A DNA stretch of 64,000 bases from Flavobacterium sp. SLB02 (GCF_009664855.1 NZ_CP045928.1:1996522-2060521), one strand, 5' to 3'; counted from the first letter of the stretch, positions 34,906 through 44,143 are shown. Made by a program: numbers and translations. Notes: generated by a model from the sequence alone, not told the origin.

Positions 34906-35817
34906 TTATTTGATTGTAATTACAGTTCTTCTGTTGTTTGCTTTTCCTTCAGCAGTTGTATTTTCACCTATAGGTTCATCCGGACCTTTTGAGTCAGTGG
35001 TAATACGGCTGCCATCGATACCTTTTTTAGACAGGTAGTTTTTAGAAAATTCGGCACGTTTTTGTCCAAGTACAACATTAGAATCGCGGTTTCCAACATT
35101 ATCACTATGTCCAACGGCCAGAATAACCGCATCTTTAACGTGTTCCATATATTTAACCAGATCTGCTACTTTTTGTTTTTCCGCGTCGGATAAATTGTTA
35201 CTGGATTTATTGGTGCTGAAATGTAAGATTAGCGGATCACCATTGATTTTATCTTTCAAAATAACCCATTCATCAGTAACAGCAGGAGAAGCTTCCATAG
35301 CTTCAAACTTATAGTCAGCAGGTCCTAAAAGAGTATCCTTGCTTGTTTTCCACGTATCTACTATCTCGCCTTTTGTATTAAACTGAGAAGCCGATAATCC
35401 TTTCGAAACAAAATACTTCTTAATGTCATTTGCCCTTGCAAGACCAAGATTTTCAAAAGTGGTAGAGTTTGTTTCATCAGAAGTAGCATAACCCGTTATC
35501 GTTATTTTTTGCTTAGGATTTGCAACCAAAAATGTTTTAAGATTTTCAATTCCAATTGCTACAGAATCACTAACAGGCAGGACTACTGCAAAACTGTTTT
35601 TAAGGAACTTGATGTTATCATTACTATGATAATCAATTCCGGAACCATTTAGAATAAAAGGGACAATAACTGTCTCCTCAGCCACAACTACCGATACTTT
35701 TTCAGTATCAACCGCTGGTGTTTTAATAATGCAATTGCAACAGAATTTCACATACAAAAAAGTACCCAAAATGATTGTTATTGCAATGCCTAATAGATAA
35801 AGTGCTTTTTTAGACAT
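34906..35817 (-). CDS. OmpA-family protein with two OmpA-like modules
   Basis: A 303-residue protein with an N-terminal membrane helix (about 4-24), two cysteines (CCNC) just after it, and then two OmpA-C-like modules. The first, 65-135, includes LVANPKQKITITGYATSDETNSTTF, GLARANDIKKYF; the second, 195-303, includes HVKDAVILAVGHSDNVGNRDSNVVLGQKRAEFS and RRTVITIK, the peptidoglycan-binding signature. It probably lies at the envelope and binds the cell wall. It appears to be the first gene of an operon with the HhH membrane protein; a TAAATTTG box is near 35835-35845 on this strand. Confidence 0.85.
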   Translation of the reverse strand: MSKKALYLLGIAITIILGTFLYVKFCCNCIIKTPAVDTEKVSVVVAEETVIVPFILNGSGIDYHSNDNIKFLKNSFAVVLPVSDSVAIGIENLKTFLVANPKQKITITGYATSDETNSTTFENLGLARANDIKKYFVSKGLSASQFNTKGEIVDTWKTSKDTLLGPADYKFEAMEASPAVTDEWVILKDKINGDPLILHFSTNKSSNNLSDAEKQKVADLVKYMEHVKDAVILAVGHSDNVGNRDSNVVLGQKRAEFSKNYLSKKGIDGSRITTDSKGPDEPIGENTTAEGKANNRRTVITIK

Positions 35818-36018
35818 AAGTGATGAAATTAAGATTCAATCAAATTTAACAAAAAAATAGATACATAATGCATTAATAATCAGTTATTTCGAAGTTATAT
35901 ATCTAGTTTTAAGTCGGTTATAGAATTTAGCTAAACAGCTACGGTTTTGTTGAATCTCAATTTATAAGACTGAATTAAATTGAGTAACTTGCATAAAAAT
36001 TAAATTGAGACAATAAAA

Positions 36019-36495
36019 ATGGTCGAAATAGAAAGAAAGTTTCTTGTAAAATCGGATGATTTTAAAGAACAGGCTTTTACCCGAAATAATATCGCGCAGG
36101 GATACTTGAGTTCTATTCCTGAAAGAACTGTTCGGGTTCGAATAAAAGGAAATAAAGGCTTTATTACGATAAAAGGAATTGGTCAGCAGGGAGGAATGTC
36201 CCGTTTTGAGTGGGAAAATGAAATTCCGCTTGACGAAGCCCAAGAGTTACTTAAATTATGCGAAAAAGGTAAAATAGAGAAAACCCGTTTTGAAGTACAA
36301 TCAGGAAAACACATTTTTGAAGTAGATGAATTCTACGGAGAAAATGAAGGTTTAGTAATGGCCGAAATCGAGTTGGAATCTGAAACAGAATCCTTTGAAA
36401 AGCCTGACTGGCTGGGCGAAGAAGTAACAAATGACAAAAGATACTATAACGCTTATTTGAGTAAAAATCCTTTTAAAAGCTGGGAAAAGCAATAG
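36019..36495 (+). CDS. CYTH-domain protein (triphosphatase/adenylate cyclase-like)
   Basis: A 158-residue protein starting MVEIERKFLVKSDDF, which contains the EIERKFL signature, followed by a row of Lys/Arg/Glu strands that line the triphosphate tunnel (RVRIKGNKGFITIKG, ELESETESFEKP). It is of normal length for the single-domain CYTH family (ygiF/thiamine triphosphatase type). The substrate in this clade is not known, tripolyphosphate or nucleotide triphosphate being likely. The next gene (YpdA) starts 5 bp later, so they are likely co-transcribed. Confidence 0.88.
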   Translation: MVEIERKFLVKSDDFKEQAFTRNNIAQGYLSSIPERTVRVRIKGNKGFITIKGIGQQGGMSRFEWENEIPLDEAQELLKLCEKGKIEKTRFEVQSGKHIFEVDEFYGENEGLVMAEIELESETESFEKPDWLGEEVTNDKRYYNAYLSKNPFKSWEKQ

Positions 36496-36499
36496 AGTT

Positions 36500-37468
36500 A
36501 TGACAACACAATATGATTTGATCATCGTTGGAGGCGGCCCTATAGGTCTGGCTTGCGCGATCGAAGCACAAAAGAAAAATTTACGTTATTTGATTATTGA
36601 GAAAGGCGCGATTGTAAATAGTATTTTCAATTATCCATTGTACATGACTTTTTTCTCGACAGCAGAAAGGCTTGAAATTGGCGATATTCCGTTTAACTGC
36701 CTAGCTCCAAAACCCGGTCGTCAAGAAGCTTTAGAGTATTATCGAAATATTCATCGTTATTTTAATTTTTCAATTCATTTGTTTGAAAAAGTAAATCAAG
36801 TGCTGAAATTAGAAGATCAATCTTTTAAAATTACAACCGATAAATCTTCGTACAAGTCAAAAAATGTAATAATAGCAACAGGTTTTTATGATATTCCGAT
36901 TGAAATGAACGTAAAAGGCGAAGAATTGCCTAAAGTACGTCATTATTATAAAGAAGCGCATGAATATGCTTTTAGAAATGTATTAGTCGTAGGTGCCAAT
37001 AATTCCTCTGTTGATGCTGCTTTAGAATGTTGGAGAAAAGGAGCAAATGTTACGATGGTGATTCGTAAAAACGAAATTAATAATCGGGTAAAATATTGGG
37101 TAAAACCTGATATCGAAAACCGAATCGCCGAAGGAAGTATCAAAGCTTATTTTGAATCGAATATTACTGAAATTGGAGAAAATGAAGTAGAAATAAAAAC
37201 ACCTGACGGAAAAGTGACTATAGAAAATGATTTTGTTCTTGCATTAACAGGATATAAACCAGATTTAAGTTTTCTGGAAAAAATAGGGATCGAGTTATCT
37301 AATGATGAATTAAAAACTCCTCATTACAATCCTGAAACTATGGAAACCAATATTAAAGGTTTATTTTTAGCAGGCGTAGTTTGTGGCGGAATGCAAACAC
37401 ACAAATGGTTTATCGAAAACTCTCGTATTCATGCCAATATGATTGTAGATTATATTACTTCCAAATAG
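36500..37468 (+). CDS. ypdA: YpdA-family bacillithiol disulfide reductase
   Basis: A 322-residue flavoprotein with an N-terminal FAD motif (LIIVGGGPIGLACAIEAQ) and a second nucleotide (NADPH) motif VLVVGANNSSVDAALEC. The near-absence of a CxxC disulfide at the active site and the ERLEIGDIPF, GYKPDLSFLEKIGI and VAGVVCGGMQTHKWFIENS phrases match YpdA, the NADPH-dependent bacillithiol disulfide reductase. This predicts that the organism uses bacillithiol as its low-molecular-weight thiol. It follows the CYTH gene by 5 bp. Confidence 0.88.
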   Translation: MTTQYDLIIVGGGPIGLACAIEAQKKNLRYLIIEKGAIVNSIFNYPLYMTFFSTAERLEIGDIPFNCLAPKPGRQEALEYYRNIHRYFNFSIHLFEKVNQVLKLEDQSFKITTDKSSYKSKNVIIATGFYDIPIEMNVKGEELPKVRHYYKEAHEYAFRNVLVVGANNSSVDAALECWRKGANVTMVIRKNEINNRVKYWVKPDIENRIAEGSIKAYFESNITEIGENEVEIKTPDGKVTIENDFVLALTGYKPDLSFLEKIGIELSNDELKTPHYNPETMETNIKGLFLAGVVCGGMQTHKWFIENSRIHANMIVDYITSK

Positions 37469-37475
37469 AAAAAGT

Positions 37476-37560
37476 TTGTCACGAATTTCACCAATATACA
37501 CTAATTATTTTTTTTAACATCGAGATTAAAATTAGCGTATATTGGTGAAATTCGTGGCAA
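37476..37560. repeat. Inverted repeat between ypdA and selO
   Basis: Arms of 30 nt (37476-37505 and 37531-37560) match at 28 positions, around a 25-nt loop. The motif (gtcacgaatttcaccaatat) is a member of the gccacgaatt family also seen near 2.2 and 41.5 kb. It can also serve as a bidirectional terminator for the convergent genes. Confidence 0.65.
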
Positions 37561-37567
37561 AAAACTT

Positions 37568-39136
37568 TTAAGAACTACAAGAAAGCATAGAACAACCTAC
37601 TTTAGATCGTGCCCAATCCGGGCGTTTCGCGAACCATTTTTGATATTCAGGCTGTTCATCATAAGGCTTTTGCAATAATTTGTAGAGTTCATCAGTTAAA
37701 GAATAATCTCCCTGATCTGCTGCGTCAATTGCCAATTGCGACATATAATTTCGAAGCACATATTTAGGATTCACAGCATTCATTTTTTGTGAACGAACTT
37801 CATCTGATAAAGTTTCAGTATTTAAACTTTCGATATAAACTGTAAACCATTTTATCCAGGCTTCTAAGATTTCTCCTGAAATTTCTTCCGGCTTGTAGTA
37901 AGCATCATTTACTTTTTTTATTGCATTTTGTGGGGTATCTGATTTTAGAATTTGACTTAAATTTCTAAAAAAAATAGTCATATCTGTTTCCGATAATTGT
38001 AAAACAGTTTCTAAAGCGGTAATTAAATTACTATCAGTTTCAGTCGAAGTAAATATTCCTACTTTGCTCAAAAACATTGTTTTATAGTCAGAAGCATACT
38101 CATTAATAAACGATTCTAATATTTTTTCTAAAGGCTCAGCTTCATTAATTAAGGGATAAAGAGCATTTGCTAATTGATACAAATTCCATTGTGCAATTTG
38201 AGGCTGATTCCCAAAACGATATCTTCTGTTTTGGCTGTCCGTAGTATTAGGTGTCCAGTTGGGATCGTAATTTTCTAACCAGCCATATGGGCCGTAATCG
38301 ATTGTGATTCCGTGAATTGACATATTATCTGTATTCATTACACCGTGCACAAAACCTACACGTTGCCAATGCAAAATCATTTCACGTGTTTTATCTGCAA
38401 CCGTTTGAAAGAATTGTAGATATTGCTCTTTTGGTTCTCCTTTTATTTCGGGGAAATAATGTTTGATATTGTATTCTACAAATTGCTTTAGATTTTTGAG
38501 TTCGTTGCGCGCTGTCAGCATTTCGAAACTTCCAAAACGAATAAAGGAGGGAGCAACACGACAAACAATCGCGCCTTTTTCGTAAGCCGGATTTCCGTTG
38601 TATAAAATATCACGCAAAACTTCGTCACCGGACAGCATTAGCGAAAGCGATCGGGTAGTGGGAACCCCCAAATAATACATGGCTTCGGCACACAAATATT
38701 CTCTGATAGAAGAACGTAAAACAGCCAAACCATCAGCAGTTCTGGAATAAGGTGTTTTTCCGACACCTTTTAACTGAAGCGTGAAAAATTCATTATTATG
38801 TTCTACTTCGGTTAAGTTGATAGCACGGCCATCACCCAATTGTCCAGCCCAATTCCCAAACTGATGCCCGGCATAACACATAGCATACGGACGCGTTTCC
38901 GGAAGAATTTCTTTTCCTGAAAAGGCATCCAAAAAAGCTTGTGACTGAATTTCATCTTCAGCAATACCTACTAATTCAGCCACTTCTTTTGATGCGTGAA
39001 TAAGTTGAGGATTCGAAGGTTTTGTTGGATTTACATAAGAGAAAACAGCATTCGAAACCTGACGAATTTCATTTGTTTCGTTAGCATCTGCAGGTAATTC
39101 AGCAGTAAATCGATTATTTATTTTTAAATTTTTCAT
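37568..39136 (-). CDS. selO: SelO protein adenylyltransferase (YdiU/UPF0061)
   Basis: A 522-residue pseudokinase-fold enzyme of normal length. Family motifs include GHQFGNWAGQLGDGRAINL (ATP site), FFTLQLKGVGKTPYSRTADG, and FVHGVMNTDNMSIHGITIDYGPYGWLENYDP, where the Asp/Asn metal ligands sit. It transfers AMP to Ser, Thr or Tyr of redox proteins. The C-terminus ends SKVGCSMLSCSS, with two cysteines three residues apart that could form the redox-regulating disulfide described for bacterial SelO. The ATG at 39136 is preceded by a gccacagatt repeat. msrA lies upstream on the same strand. Confidence 0.93.
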   Translation of the reverse strand: MKNLKINNRFTAELPADANETNEIRQVSNAVFSYVNPTKPSNPQLIHASKEVAELVGIAEDEIQSQAFLDAFSGKEILPETRPYAMCYAGHQFGNWAGQLGDGRAINLTEVEHNNEFFTLQLKGVGKTPYSRTADGLAVLRSSIREYLCAEAMYYLGVPTTRSLSLMLSGDEVLRDILYNGNPAYEKGAIVCRVAPSFIRFGSFEMLTARNELKNLKQFVEYNIKHYFPEIKGEPKEQYLQFFQTVADKTREMILHWQRVGFVHGVMNTDNMSIHGITIDYGPYGWLENYDPNWTPNTTDSQNRRYRFGNQPQIAQWNLYQLANALYPLINEAEPLEKILESFINEYASDYKTMFLSKVGIFTSTETDSNLITALETVLQLSETDMTIFFRNLSQILKSDTPQNAIKKVNDAYYKPEEISGEILEAWIKWFTVYIESLNTETLSDEVRSQKMNAVNPKYVLRNYMSQLAIDAADQGDYSLTDELYKLLQKPYDEQPEYQKWFAKRPDWARSKVGCSMLSCSS

Positions 39137-39153
39137 TAGAGTTTTTATTTTTA

Positions 39154-39236
39154 GCCACAGATTACACAGATTAAAATGATTTTTAAAATGTTAAAATTAG
39201 ATTTAAAAAAAAACTTTTAATCCTTTAATCTGTAGC
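39154..39236. repeat. Inverted repeat of the gccacagatt family
   Basis: GCCACAGATTACACAGATTA at the left end and TTTAATCTGTAGC at the right end are inverted relative to each other around an AT-rich core. It resembles 33007-33112. It lies between msrA and selO. Confidence 0.55.
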
Positions 39237-39246
39237 AAAACTTTAT

Positions 39247-39780
39247 TTAGTCAACTAGTTTATGATCATACATTTTCTTTAGTTTTTGCACTTTCGGGTC
39301 AATAACGATTTGGCAATAACGCGCATCCTGATTATTGTTGTAATAATTTTGATGGTCGTCTTCGGCATTGTAAAATACCTCGAAAGGCACTAATTCCGTA
39401 ACAACTGGATCCTTATAGAATTCTTTTGCTTCTATAAAGACTTGTTCCGCGATTGCTTTTTGTTCTTCATCATGGTATAATACTATAGAACGATATTGCG
39501 TACCAACATCTGCTCCCTGACGATTTAAAGTTGTGGGATCGTGGCTGGTCATAAATATAAAGATCAAATCATGATATGAAATTATGTCAGGATCGAAAGT
39601 GACTTGTATCACTTCAGCATGACCGGTTCTGCCAGTACAAACTTCACGATAAGGAGGATTCTTTATAAAACCTCCTGAAAATCCTGACTTTAATGATTTT
39701 ATTCCTTTTAAACGCTGAATTACAGCTTCAATACACCAAAAACATCCACCACCAAAAGTAGCTACTGCCGAATTTTTCAT
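39247..39780 (-). CDS. msrA: Peptide methionine sulfoxide reductase MsrA
   Basis: A 177-residue MsrA of the usual length. The active-site motif GGCFWCIEA starts at residue 11, and YREVCTGRTGHAEVIQVTFDP and DQNNNQDARYCQIVIDPK-type sequences follow (here DHQNYYNNNQDARYCQIVI). It reduces the S-epimer of protein-bound methionine sulfoxide using thioredoxin. No signal peptide, so it is cytoplasmic. Together with the downstream selO it makes a pair of redox-linked genes on one strand, separated by a repeat. Confidence 0.94.
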   Translation of the reverse strand: MKNSAVATFGGGCFWCIEAVIQRLKGIKSLKSGFSGGFIKNPPYREVCTGRTGHAEVIQVTFDPDIISYHDLIFIFMTSHDPTTLNRQGADVGTQYRSIVLYHDEEQKAIAEQVFIEAKEFYKDPVVTELVPFEVFYNAEDDHQNYYNNNQDARYCQIVIDPKVQKLKKMYDHKLVD

Positions 39781-39930
39781 AAACGTATTGTTTAGTTTTA
39801 CTTGCCCTATTAATCCGATAGAATATTATGAAAAATTATTAATAAAACAATGTTTTAATTAAATATACCAAACGGTTATTGAAAGTTTGAAGTTTACAAT
39901 TGATAAATTCGCAATTTTATAAAAAAGCAA

Positions 39931-39938
39931 TATATTTG
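39931..39938 (+). promoter_or_regulatory. -7 box of the aminotransferase promoter
   Basis: TATATTTG matches TAnnTTTG and lies 22 bp before the ATG at 39960. The nearest TTG upstream (39900-39902) is 28 bp away, longer than usual. Any start before the box would be untranscribed, which supports the ATG at 39960. Confidence 0.5.
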
Positions 39939-39959
39939 CAATCAAACTCAGACACACTA

Positions 39960-41447
39960 ATGAATAGCAAAAATAATACCATCACCTTAGAAACCTATTT
40001 TCAGGATTTTAGAAAGCATATTGTTGGAATTGATCAGGAATTTACTTCTCCATATGGCAAAAAAAAGATCATTTATACAGATTGGACTGCCAGCGGAAGG
40101 TTATATCGACCAATTGAAGAGAAACTTTTGAATGATTTTGGACCTTTTGTAGCAAATACTCATACGGAAACTACTGTGTCAGGTACTGCCATGACAAAAG
40201 CGTATCATCATGCCAGAAACATCATAAAGCGTCATACCAATGCCAGTAAAGATGATGTTTTGATTACTGATGGAACGGGAATGACCGGTGTTGTCAATAA
40301 ATTTCAGCGTATTCTGGGACTTAAAGTTCCTGAGAATCTAAAAGATTTCATTACTGTTCCTGCAGAAAAAAGACCAATTGTTTTTATTTCGCATATGGAG
40401 CACCATTCGAATCAAACGTCCTGGTTGGAAACAATTGCTGATGTAGAGATTATACCGTCTTGCGAAAAAGGGCTTTTTTGTCTGGATAATTTGGCTTTAT
40501 TATTAGAAAAATATGCTGACAGAACAATTAAAATTGCTTCGATAACTTCCTGCTCGAATGTTACAGGTTTAAAAACTCCTTTTCACGACGCAGCAAAATT
40601 GATGCACCAGCATCATGGTGTTTGTTTTGTGGATTTTGCCTGTTCAGGACCTTATGTCGAAATTGATATGCATCCTGAAGATCCGGAAGCGTATCTTGAT
40701 GCTATTTTCTTTTCGCCGCATAAATTTTTGGGCGGACCCGGAACTTCTGGCGTTTTGATTTTTAATAAAAAATTATACAATAACATGATTCCTGATTGTC
40801 CGGGTGGAGGAACCGTAAGCTGGACAAATCCTTGGGGTGAACATAAGTATATTGACAATATAGAGGATCGCGAAGATGGCGGAACTCCTGGTTTCCTTCA
40901 GGTTATTAAAACTGCTTTGGCTATTGAGCTAAAAGAAGAAATGGGAATTGAAAACATTCTGCAACGTGAACACGAGATCGTTGATTATGTTTTTGATGCC
41001 TTGGATCCGGTTTCAAATATTAAAATTTTAGCAGGACAACATCAAAATCGTTTGGGTGTAATTTCGTTTTTTATTGAGGATCTTCATTTTAATTTAGGAG
41101 TAAAATTACTGAATGATAAATTCGGGATTCAAACCAGGGGAGGTTGCAGCTGTGCCGGAACTTACGGACATTTTTTGTTGCACGTAGATCAGGAAACTTC
41201 TAATAAACTGGTGAATGAAATTACGATTGGGGACTTGATCAAAAAACCGGGATGGATCAGAATGTCGATTCACCCAACGACAACTGACGAAGAAATTGCT
41301 TTTGTGTGTGAAAGTATTAAGGATTTAGCAGAGAACCATAAAAATTGGGCTTTGGATTATTCTTATAATAAAAACACAAATGAGTTTATTCATAAAAATG
41401 CTAACTCGTTTGAGGATGAATTGGTTGCCGGTTGGTTTAGATCTTAA
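39960..41447 (+). CDS. Class-V aminotransferase / cysteine-desulfurase-fold PLP enzyme
   Basis: A 495-residue protein. IYTDWTASGRLYRPIE, NTHTETTVSG and VFISHMEHHSNQTSWLE are conserved in the class-V fold; FFSPHKFLGGPGTSGVLIFNK contains the PLP Lys (of HK). The C-terminal part has a Cys in TRGGCSCAGTYGHFLL, comparable to the catalytic cysteine of SufS/NifS-like enzymes. It is about 90 residues longer than SufS. Its substrate is unknown. Its promoter is at 39931. Confidence 0.85.
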   Translation: MNSKNNTITLETYFQDFRKHIVGIDQEFTSPYGKKKIIYTDWTASGRLYRPIEEKLLNDFGPFVANTHTETTVSGTAMTKAYHHARNIIKRHTNASKDDVLITDGTGMTGVVNKFQRILGLKVPENLKDFITVPAEKRPIVFISHMEHHSNQTSWLETIADVEIIPSCEKGLFCLDNLALLLEKYADRTIKIASITSCSNVTGLKTPFHDAAKLMHQHHGVCFVDFACSGPYVEIDMHPEDPEAYLDAIFFSPHKFLGGPGTSGVLIFNKKLYNNMIPDCPGGGTVSWTNPWGEHKYIDNIEDREDGGTPGFLQVIKTALAIELKEEMGIENILQREHEIVDYVFDALDPVSNIKILAGQHQNRLGVISFFIEDLHFNLGVKLLNDKFGIQTRGGCSCAGTYGHFLLHVDQETSNKLVNEITIGDLIKKPGWIRMSIHPTTTDEEIAFVCESIKDLAENHKNWALDYSYNKNTNEFIHKNANSFEDELVAGWFRS

Positions 41448-41470
41448 TTTTTTTTGAAAGCTGAAAATTT

Positions 41471-41666
41471 AACCGCAAAGAACGCAAGAATCTTTTTATT
41501 GGGTTGAAAATAATCTCGTAAAAAAACTTTGATCATTGCGAACTTTGCGGTTAAATTCGCCACGAATTCACGAATCTACACGAATTTTAAATTAAAACTT
41601 AAAAAAAATCTGCAAAATCTGCGTGAAAAAAAAAACTTTGCGTCTCGGCGTGCTTTGCGGTAAAAG
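41471..41666. repeat. Composite intergenic repeat (cgcaaagttcgc / gccacgaattcacgaatc)
   Basis: This gap contains aaccgcaaagaacgcaag, gcgaactttgcggttaaatt, cgccacgaattcacgaatct, aatctgcgtgaaaaa, and aactttgcgtctcggcgtgctttgcggtaaaa. The order and motifs are those of the 2.2-2.4 and 18.7 kb repeats. No ORF. Confidence 0.6.
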
Positions 41667-41697
41667 TCAATCTAGTACTTATAAATGATAAATTTCT

Positions 41698-41772
41698 CGA
41701 CTAGCCTCTATAGAGACGGTATCCTTTGAGAGGAACGAACAAAGATAAAGGCGAAAGCGGGACTAAATGCCT
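41698..41772 (+). ncRNA. Structured intergenic element, copy C (possible flavo-1-type RNA)
   Basis: 5' box CTAGCCTCTATAGAGACGGT, a hairpin with arms ATCCTTTG / CAAAGAT (41721-41746), and a 3' box GGCGAAAGCGGGACTAAATG. It is less similar to copies A and D than these are to each other but keeps the TAGCC-TATAGA, ATCC...GAT and AGCGGGA positions. It is in plus orientation in the gap downstream of the aminotransferase and is convergent with the permease gene. Confidence 0.45.
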
Positions 41773-41808
41773 TGAAAAACCTCATTTTTTCTGCTCCTTA
41801 AAAATCTA

Positions 41809-43551
41809 TTACATAATCAAACGAACTCCGCCGAGATCTGAAACACGGTACGAAAACTTATTTCCGGGTGAGCCTATGAACATAAAGTTTTTGGGGATTT
41901 TCCACTTTTTGGATAATTCGTCGATGATTTCTGGACCAAAAACACCTTTAATTTCGAGATATTCGAGATCAATTTCGTCGTAAGCGCGATCCAGAACTTC
42001 AAGATCTTTTATCAAGGCTTCGTTTCTTGAAGTGTTGTTTGTTACGTATACGATTTTCAATTTATTGGTGGTTTCATTTCCCTGAACATATTGCAGGACT
42101 TTGTTGAGAATGGCAATATCATCGCCTTTGGTAAAAAAGACAAATTCCTGCGAATTTATCTCAACGCTCATTCGCTGCAAATAACGATTACTGAGAATTA
42201 CTATTTTTCGTAATGGCTGATAGAAATATTCTAAAGCTTCGATGAGTAATCGAATTAGAATGACACGGTTTAGCATGATTCCGATAAAAATCAGGGATGG
42301 AACCATATATTTTAAGAAGGTATAAAAAGAATTGATGTTCAGTTTCATGTTGCCGATGAAGGCAGCTATGATAAAGGAAACAGCGATAACAACTGTAATT
42401 CCTCTTGCGCGCTCAGGTCTTGGTAATTTTTTGCGTTTGAATTTGAGCAATAAATTTCCAATTCCGAATAGTGCCATTACGGCCAGAAATGAAAAAGTAT
42501 ACACTCCGGCCAAAGATTCTAAATGTCCGCTGGTAGCAAAAAGTACGGAAATACATAAAACCAGAAAACTGATTACAATTCTATAATGCGAACCTCTTTT
42601 GTTTTGTTTTAGAAAATAATTGGGTAGAATTCTGTCTAAGGTCATTCGGTTTAATAATCCTGAAACTCCAACAAATGAGGTTAATACGGCTCCACATAAA
42701 ACTAAAACTGCATCGATAGAAATGAGCCACGCTAACCATGATCCACCGGTAGTTTGTCCTAAATGGGCGAGAAGGGATTCTTTATTGGCGCCAACTTCGG
42801 TTAGCGGAATAATACTGATTAATAATATGGCAATTACAGGATTGAAGAAACTTACGATTGCCCACATATTTCTAAGCGTTTTTGGAAAAACTCCTGGCTC
42901 TTGTTCTTCGACAAAATTGGCAGAACTTTCGAAACCTGAAATTCCGAGCATGGCTGCTGAAAATCCTAAAAACAAAGCGGTTTTGATGTTTCCGTAAGCT
43001 ATAGGTGTTTCCCAATTGATGTGAAAAGTTTCTAAGCCATTGTTTAAGATAAACCAAAGCGAGGCAAACACCAGTAAACTTAAAGTCGCTAAATGTGTGA
43101 TAAAAATGATGACGGCCACAAAAGCTGATTCGCCAATTCCTAAAATAGCAAGTCCTGTAAAGAGGATTAGAACGACGACTGTTGCAATTGTTACATTTAA
43201 ACTTTCGAAGATTCCGTGTAGATAATGCATGCCTTCTGAGGCCGAAATTACTGCTGTTGCCATATATGACAAAACGGTTAGTGTCGCAGCAAGGGAAGCC
43301 AGCCGTTTGGTTGATGTGTTTAATAAAACGTTGTAAGCGCCACCGTTTAAGGGGATTGCGCCCACAACTTCGCCGTAAATTTTTCTGAATAAAAATAAAA
43401 CAACTGCCACTATTAATAAGGAGATCCATGCATATTGACCAGCGTATAAAATAGTTAACGCCGAAACATATAAACAGGAGGAACTAATATCGTTTCCGCA
43501 AATTGACGTTGCCTGTAATTGATTTAGTTTTTTGTGTACAAGTTCTTTCAT
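41809..43551 (-). CDS. APC-family amino acid permease with C-terminal cytosolic domain
   Basis: A 580-residue protein. About twelve membrane helices occupy residues 25-440. An early phrase GGAYNVLLNTSTKRLASLAATLTVL and FGFESSANFVEEQEPGVFPKTLRN (here GISGFESSANFVEEQEPG) are typical of APC transporters (the FE/Q-P region in TM6). The last about 110 residues (470-580) form a soluble alpha/beta region, NKLKIVYVTNNTSRNEALIKDLEVLDRAYDEIDLEYLEI (given as positions 487-525), reminiscent of UspA-like domains that follow some permeases. The transported amino acid is unknown. Confidence 0.85.
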   Translation of the reverse strand: MKELVHKKLNQLQATSICGNDISSSCLYVSALTILYAGQYAWISLLIVAVVLFLFRKIYGEVVGAIPLNGGAYNVLLNTSTKRLASLAATLTVLSYMATAVISASEGMHYLHGIFESLNVTIATVVVLILFTGLAILGIGESAFVAVIIFITHLATLSLLVFASLWFILNNGLETFHINWETPIAYGNIKTALFLGFSAAMLGISGFESSANFVEEQEPGVFPKTLRNMWAIVSFFNPVIAILLISIIPLTEVGANKESLLAHLGQTTGGSWLAWLISIDAVLVLCGAVLTSFVGVSGLLNRMTLDRILPNYFLKQNKRGSHYRIVISFLVLCISVLFATSGHLESLAGVYTFSFLAVMALFGIGNLLLKFKRKKLPRPERARGITVVIAVSFIIAAFIGNMKLNINSFYTFLKYMVPSLIFIGIMLNRVILIRLLIEALEYFYQPLRKIVILSNRYLQRMSVEINSQEFVFFTKGDDIAILNKVLQYVQGNETTNKLKIVYVTNNTSRNEALIKDLEVLDRAYDEIDLEYLEIKGVFGPEIIDELSKKWKIPKNFMFIGSPGNKFSYRVSDLGGVRLIM

Positions 43552-43672
43552 AGTTACTCAAGATTAAAACACGATTAAATCAACAAAAGACAGAAACAAG
43601 CAATTTAAAATCGAAGGCAGATAATTCAAGTAAAAAAAATAACTAATATTTTGAATTTCGAAGTTATTGGAA

Positions 43673-44143
43673 TTATTTAGATTCCTGAAACTTTTTGAGC
43701 GACAGCAGGGCCTGGTCCTGAATTTTCTTCTGAAAAAAACCTGTCCATCCTAATAAATATCCCATTGGGCCAAAAGCTTGTTTTGACCATTTCCAAACAT
43801 CAAAATTATCGGTATGTTTGATGATTAATCCGTCCTGAAAAGCAAATTCAGCAGTAATTGTATTGATTACTTTTCTATTGGTTTTACTAAAATTATAGGT
43901 AGCAACCCATTTTGCAGAGCCTGTAAAATCATCGGCTTTTACATCTGAAAATTCTATTTTGATATTGCCTTTGCTTTTTAAAATAAGCATTTCCCACATT
44001 TTAGAAACCTGATCTTCTTTTAGTAAGCCAAAAGCGGGATCTATAAAATGAATTTTAGGATGGTAGCATTCGCTCATGGTTTTAGCATCGGCGTTTGCAA
44101 AAGCAGTATAGAATTTGGTAATTAAAGCCTCGTTAGGATTCAT
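43673..44143 (-). CDS. NTF2-like (SnoaL-type) protein
   Basis: A 156-residue protein starting MNPNEALITKFYTAFANADAKTM, the standard first helix of NTF2-fold small proteins, with HPKIHFIDPAFG and a curved beta sheet. Catalytic-type Asp/His residues of ketosteroid-isomerase or SnoaL enzymes may be present (Asp in FIDPAF), but function cannot be inferred. Residues 122-156 add a tail with WSKQAFGPMGYLLGWTGFFQKKIQ. No signal peptide. Confidence 0.8.
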   Translation of the reverse strand: MNPNEALITKFYTAFANADAKTMSECYHPKIHFIDPAFGLLKEDQVSKMWEMLILKSKGNIKIEFSDVKADDFTGSAKWVATYNFSKTNRKVINTITAEFAFQDGLIIKHTDNFDVWKWSKQAFGPMGYLLGWTGFFQKKIQDQALLSLKKFQESK

